Assembly (NCBI RefSeq): GCF_018446385.1
Contig: NC_055987.1
Location: 32,437,202-32,501,201 of the forward strand
Direction of reading: 5' to 3'
DNA length: 64,000 nt
Origin: Zingiber officinale
Taxonomy: Eukaryota > Streptophyta > Magnoliopsida > Zingiberales > Zingiberaceae
Shown: positions 59,126 through 64,000 of the stretch, in pieces
How positions within the stretch are numbered: position 1 is the first letter of the stretch
Layout of the letters: each line of letters starts with the position of its first letter
Position numbers and translations under genes: made by a program
Notes under the pieces: model-generated
Database searches by the model: none
Told to the model about the DNA's origin: nothing
The model's input: the letters and a program-made list of their open reading frames with translations, nothing else

Positions 59126-59936
59126 TGATCCGGCGATAAGAACAGGGGACCCTCGTTGTAAGGGGTCAACGTCACGTGGAAGTCAAAGAGCCGGGCAGCC
59201 CATCGGAGAAGGTCGGACCAGCTAGGCCGACCGGAGAAAGGGGGCTGACTGACCGGGCGGTCGCCCGGTGCTTAGCCGATGGCACAAGGCACCCCTACGG
59301 AAGTCGAGGTTCCGGCGCTCATTGAACAAGATCGTGGGCCGAGCGGACGGCACGCTCGGCCGAAGGCATGAAACATACTGCTAACGGTCGCCACAAAACA
59401 CATTACCAAAAACTTCCCAAGTGAACCATTATATTTGGCCGGTCGGATGGAAGTCGGACGTGGGCCGATCGGGTTCCCGGCAGGAGTTCGGAGAAACAGA
59501 CAAGGGACATCTTCTGACAACTGGCATGCTTCGTGATATGGTTATACTCCAAATCACGCGACAGGGGGTTCCGCTATCCCATCGAGGACATGCTGGGACT
59601 GTAGCAGTATGGGTCAGGTAAGCTCACTGACAAGCCCTTACTGGGGTATGAGCCAAGGACACGTGTACACCTCGGTGTGTGTGCACTTGCTTCTCCGCTG
59701 CCCTATATAAAGGCCTCCATCCTTCACCGGAGGTACGCATTCTGATTTTTCGAGAGCCACTTGCCACTGCTTGCTTGCCTGACTTGAGCGTCGGAGGGTC
59801 GTCGCCGGGAACCCCTTCCCGGCCCGACTTCTGTGCAGGTTCGCCGGAGCTTCGTGCCACCAGTCGAAGATCCACGTCAGCCGTCGGAAAGCGCCCCGTG
59901 CCCAGCGTCCGCTGATTCAGCATTCGGACAGGATCA
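59126..59936 (+). repeat. 3' LTR of G2 (811 bp)
   Basis: Same length and ends as the 5' LTR. It is followed by TAAAG (59937-59941). Confidence 0.95.
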
Positions 59937-59941
59937 TAAAG

Positions 59942-61163
59942 TATAAGCTCCCCTTAACTGTTGCTCCTCCTTAATATTCATTTTAAGTTTGAAGTATTTG
60001 AGTTTAAGTTTTGAATTTGCTAAGTTTTGAATTTGCTCCTTAATATTTGAATTTGCTACGCTCCCCCTTTGCCATATATCAAAAATAAGCAAAAATAGTC
60101 AATTGATGTAACAAGATTTTTGAAAAACATTTAATATTTTAGCTAAGTGAGACAATGATGTTAGCTTTTTGGAAACTTAAAATTAGAAAACTACTAGAAA
60201 GTGGATCTTTTTTATAGTTTAAAAAGCTAGTAAAACTTTAATTTTTATTTAGAAAGAAAATACTTTTGAAGTAGCTTTTTAATTTTGAAAACTGTGCGTT
60301 AAACAAGTGTTTAAAAAGTTAGATTTCAAAGTAAGCTAAGTTTTAAAGAAAATAAAGCTAAGTTCTTTGCAAGTATTGGATTTTGAAAGCTATGGCTTAG
60401 AGAAAAAACTTAGCTTAATTTTAAACAATATTTATTAAATTTTAGGGCTAGGAGGAAGCAGAGTAGCTAAAAATTTGGTTTAGATAGTCAGTTGGTCCTT
60501 AAGTCCAAGCATGAGTCTTAACTAAAAATTTTATTTTTATTTAATAGATTGACTTTTAAGAAGTATCAGAGCTGTAAAGATCAAAACATGCTTAACCAGA
60601 AAACTGAGTGTCCTTTACCAACTGTCTAATCTTTAGCTACTTACTGATTGCCTACAGGGCAACAACTTTCACATGGTTAATTAAGTTAAGTCAATTTGGT
60701 CCAGTTAGCTTTGACTAGAGCTGGAGGACTTGACTTGATTGATGTATATTGCGTGTTTAACGCCCAGACTCATATTGATGCACAGATATGTGTCCCTTCT
60801 TGAGTCCAGGTTGTACCCTATGCATCTCACACCGTTCTAAGTCTTTCAAACACAATCAAGGTATACCTAGGTGTTTATGAGATACTCTGGCTTAATTCTA
60901 GGAGAACAAGATTTCTAGAGGGAAAGCTTAGGCTAAGTCCAACTTTTGAAAAATCTAATAAATTAGAATTTTGAAAACTATTTTTCCTAGATTTTGAAAA
61001 AATAATAATAGGTAAGCACAGATTATTTGAAATTGAGTAAGTTATTGACTAAGCATGCAAATAAGTATATATCACTTCAAGAAGGTCTGACAAAAATAAG
61101 TAGATAGTGAAGTGAAGGTGTCCATAGGCAATAATTCATAGTACAATGCATAAGAGGGTCATA
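59942..61163 (-). other. S2 3' untranslated region, right part
   Basis: Non-coding AT-rich DNA aligning piecewise with 41,666-42,602 and 50,280-50,500 of S1 (shared CCTATGCATCTCAC and CCCAGACTCA phrases). No open frame of note. Confidence 0.7.
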
Positions 61164-62486
61164 TCAAATAGCAGGATCATCTACTCGAGGAGCATCAGCT
61201 GGTGGGTCATCAGCGGGAGGTGGTGCATGGGGCTACTCGGGTGCTGGCTGACCTAGACGTCGTATCTCGTCACGGAGGGGCGTAAATCCGGCAGCCATCT
61301 CGGATCGAATGGAGAGAACTATCCGACGTGTCTGGATGGACTCGACCTCGAGTCGAGCAAGTCTGTCCTCGACGGAGAGTGATGCAGAGGTCGAAGGTCC
61401 AGCTGAGGTGGATGGACCGGCAGACGGGGTGGGATCTGCGAAAAGATCCTCAGCTAAGAAATCAGCCCACTCCTCTCCCTCGCCTAGAATATCCTCGGCT
61501 GCTGGAGCGATAGGGGCAGCCGCTGGCTATGGTCGTCCTGTCCAGGCTAGAACTCCATCAGCGGTGATATCAGCACCGTCTAGTCTACAACTACGGGATC
61601 CTAGCTCGTCATAAATAGTAAGAGGAATGACTATCCCCCTGGTCACATCTATACCCTCTATGGTCGAAAAGAAGCGTGTCAAAATATGACAATAGGGCAT
61701 GTGGATTATCTTGGAAGTGACTGTTCCAGATGCACAAATAATGTTCTGGAACATATGCAAGGCTATATCGATATCTAATCGATGACACAAGGCGTACAAG
61801 AAAAATGAGTGTGAAGGCCTCATCTTCGGGACATCCCGAGTTGAGATCGGCAAAATACATGCTGTCAGGACCCTATACATCACGTAGTCCTGAACTCGAA
61901 GAGAGACTGACCTGAACTCAGTCAGGCCAAGAGGTCTCTCTTCCCCAAAGAAATACGTATAGATAGTATCTAACGTAATATGGGAGTAAGGATCGCTAAA
62001 TGGCAGGTCCCTACTGGGGTAGCATAGGAAAGCAGACTCTGAAGCCCTAAGTCCTAGGGTGGTACGTAACAAAGAGGGAGTAAGCTCAATGTCAACACCA
62101 GCCACTCTGGTGGAATACCTACTATCATCAACCCTTTCAAGGTTGTGATAGAACTGTGCACATAATTCCTGATTTACTATATCAGTACAGTAAACCAGTT
62201 GGTCCAGCTGATAGTGCTCTATCATCTGGATAGATGGCTGACAATACTGGGTAAAAAAGGTCCTATTTACATATCTAGGTTTGATAGGTTCAAAAGTGTA
62301 ATTAGCAAAGGTATCCCTAAGATGTACAGTAGGGAATCTGATATCTGCTGATGGAAGTCTAGCTGGAGTAGGATCAACGTGACGGCGCTTCCTATTTTCA
62401 ATGATTTTACCAAAGATTGGCAAAAATAAGCAGAAATCTTATGTAAAATTTGATTGGGAAGGGTTGAGATTATACCTAGGAGGCAT
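61164..62486 (-). pseudogene. S2 third reading frame, plant-transposon-protein-like
   Basis: A 440-codon frame starts at ATG 62486 (MPPRYNLNPSQ) and ends at TGA 61164-61166, broken by a TAA at codon 16 and two TAGs (about 61,529 and 61,218). The N-terminal ~300 residues read like the plant-only family found beside retroelements (putative plant transposon protein): YVNRTFFTQYCQPSIQMIEH, ELCAQFYHNLERVDDSRYS, TRVAGVDIELTPSLLRTTLG. The C-terminus has an acidic linker, a PSAGPSTSAGPSTSA repeat and a predicted coiled coil (SVEDRLARLEVESIQTRR). It sits where Sireviruses carry an env-like frame, but no signal peptide or membrane segment is visible. Function unknown. Confidence 0.65.
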
Positions 62487-63710
62487 TGTTAAGTGTTGAG
62501 GAAAGATCAGCGGGTTGAAGGCGCCTTGGTTGCTAGAATTCGCACGCGGAAGACGTGCTCTGCGTCGGTAGAAAATGAACAGAAAGAATCTGTTCATTTC
62601 CTAAAGTTGGGGTTTGAAGGCCCCTTAAGCATCTTAAGGCGCCTTAAGAAGTGTTTTGGAGGCGCCTCGGATCGATCCGAGGCGCCTTAGGAAGATGCGG
62701 CGGGAAATTTCCCGCTGTGCTTGGAGGCGCCTTCCCGTGTGGGAGGTGCCTCCATGAGGCGTCATGTGTCCTTTATGATTTTTTTATTTAAAATAATTTT
62801 GAAATTTAGTTTTAAAATAATTTTGAAATTAAGTTTTTAAAATAATTTTAAAATTTAGTTTTTAAAATAATTTTGAAATTAAGTTTTTAAAATAATTTTG
62901 AAATTTAGTTTTTTTTAAAAAATAATTTTGAAATTAAATTTTTTAAAATAATTTTGAAATTTAGTTTTTATAATAATTTTGAAATTTAGTTTTTAAAATA
63001 ATTTTGAAATTTAGCTTTTATTTAAAATAATTTTGAAGATTTAATTTCTTAGTCATCTCACCCGATCTAAATTGTCAATCAGGGAACCATATAATTGTTG
63101 TGAGATGAATTATGGTTGAATTTAAGGGTCTGGTTTAACTTTATGTTAGATTCAGGTTTAGCTTTGGGTTCAACAAGTAAGCATTCTTTGGATAAACTTC
63201 TGGGCTATGGTGAGTCACTAGGAGCTCATTAAAGTAACCATGCCTTCGAAGTTTCCCAAATAGTCCTACCCATTGGACTTAATACTAATCCTTGGTCTAA
63301 CTAGTTAGGATCCATTTAAGGGTAGCTTCGGTCAGTTCCACTTGGCCAAATGCAGTAGGTCGAAGTCATATCTTCCTAGACATGCGATGCCCAAGCTTCC
63401 CTAACGTACTATCATCCAAAAACTTCACCAGTACTGTGGGTCAAGTTAAACCTAGCCTGTTTTAATCTAACCTTAATTACCCTGCTGGTTAATCTACTCT
63501 TGTTTTACCCATTTCGGGTAGATTAAGTTCAATTACCCTGTCAGGTAGTTCAGTTGGGGGTGCCAGCTAGTCTGGATCCTCCATTTATATTTTGAATTTT
63601 AGCTTTTGATTTGTTAATTATAAGTTGATTTCGAATTTCGAATTTTTAATTTGATTTCGGATTTTTAATTTGATTTTTTGAATTTTGAATTATAAGTTAA
63701 TTTCAAATTT
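62487..63710. other. S2 internal non-coding stretch
   Basis: Holds a GGCGCC-palindrome cluster (62,518-62,760), the AT-rich tandem array, and plain sequence with no recognisable pol motif in any frame. Confidence 0.65.
62787..63030. repeat. TTTAAAATAATTTTGAAATT tandem array
   Basis: About nine copies of a ~27-bp unit AATAATTTTGAAATTTAGTTTTTA with small length changes. Confidence 0.9.
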
Positions 63711-64000
63711 TTAAATTTTTAAGATCATTTTTCTCTTTGCTCCCCCTGGATCATAGCCTCGATATGGTCTATCGAGGTAGTGTATTTGATCCCTCGGGAC
63801 CCAGTATTGGCCAAGCCCAACTTGATTGATTAATTTGGACTTGGGAACCCATGCTTGGATTGTTTTACTATTTTGTTTGTTTATTAAGGATAAGTAAGAT
63901 TTATATTTCTTTTTTACTTTTATATCCGAGCCCAGTTCTATTGTAGACGGCTCTTTGTGTCCCAAGAATTAGGTCCAGATTCTTGGAGCCCAAAGAAAAC
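63711..64000 (-). pseudogene. S2 gag/pol-junction fragment
   Basis: On the minus strand the frame reads KTIQAWVPKSKLINQVGLGQ and YWVPRDQIHYLD, the repeated WVPK-type linker found in Sirevirus polyproteins between gag and the pol enzymes. It stops at 63,711. Upstream sequence runs off the window. A related, shifted frame continues to the edge. Confidence 0.5.

Larger units (their letters stand above)
54362..59936 (+). mobile_element. G2: complete but defective Tat-like gypsy element
   Basis: 5575 bp with two 811-bp LTRs, TAAAG target duplications, gag, protease, RT and first RNase H. The element breaks off in the second RNase H region and no integrase is present. The primer-binding site is deleted. 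By-eye comparison of the LTRs gives about 19 differences in 811 bp (about 2.3%), mostly transitions, so the insertion is fairly recent compared with the other elements here. It lies inside the 3' untranslated part of S2. Confidence 0.95.
53000..64000 (-). mobile_element. S2: Sirevirus-like element without visible pol core
   Basis: A complete 3' LTR, a purine tract, a 3' untranslated stretch (split by G2), a third reading frame, a repeat-rich stretch and a gag/pol-junction fragment run right to left and off the window. Integrase, RT and RNase H do not appear between the gag/pol fragment (63,711) and the third frame (62,486). It was inserted into the S1 integrase at 53,000. The left flank is CATGC (52995-52999). 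Confidence 0.75.

Overview
The window is nuclear DNA of a flowering plant, most likely a monocot. The evidence is three intron-bearing genes of plant families (a GID1 gibberellin receptor, an 18-exon PPDK with a plastid-type N-terminal extension, and a CW-zinc-finger MBD protein) set among LTR retrotransposons of plant lineages (Tat-like, Tekay-like, Angela-like, Ale-like and Sirevirus-like). Protein wording suggests a Zingiberales-type monocot, but that is an impression and not a demonstrated assignment.

Layout. 1-12.3 kb is a three-level nest of retrotransposons. A Tat-like gypsy element (G1, minus strand, 701-bp LTR) sits in the 5' LTR of an Angela-like copia element (C1, plus strand, 2.7-kb 3' LTR), which in turn interrupts an Ale-like copia relic (C2). 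13.4-26.8 kb is a gene island: GID1 (+) and PPDK (-) converge tail to tail, followed by an MBD/CW gene (+). About 27.7-35.5 kb is a large fold-back element whose arms are built of ~290-bp subrepeats. The left arm carries a duplicated ~1.36-kb module, a Tourist-type MITE and a 1.8-kb solo LTR, and the loop may hold a captured gene piece. A broken mTERF gene fragment lies just outside the right arm. 36.2-38.9 kb holds three different degenerate tandem arrays in LTR-like sequence, followed by a probable 1.9-kb gypsy solo LTR (about 38.96-40.88 kb).

40.9-64 kb is a second nest. A minus-strand Sirevirus-like element (S1) is split by a Tekay-like chromovirus (T1, plus strand). S1 is then interrupted at position 53,000 by a second Sirevirus-like element (S2, minus strand, running off the window). 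S2 has no visible integrase, reverse transcriptase or RNase H. It carries instead a ~440-codon third reading frame of a plant-transposon-protein type. S2 is itself split by a complete but defective Tat-like element (G2, 54,362-59,936, identical 5-bp target duplications).

The host genes have unrelated roles: gibberellin perception, pyruvate/PEP interconversion, and chromatin reading. They do not form a functional cluster. I saw no wholly new system. The most unusual objects are the compound fold-back element, the chromovirus whose 5' LTR is reduced to 35 bp while its target duplication is kept, the S2 third reading frame, the missing primer-binding site of G2, and a very short GC-AG first intron in PPDK that leaves no room for the intronic cytosolic promoter known from grass genes. 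All boundaries, counts and homology calls were made by eye without database searches.
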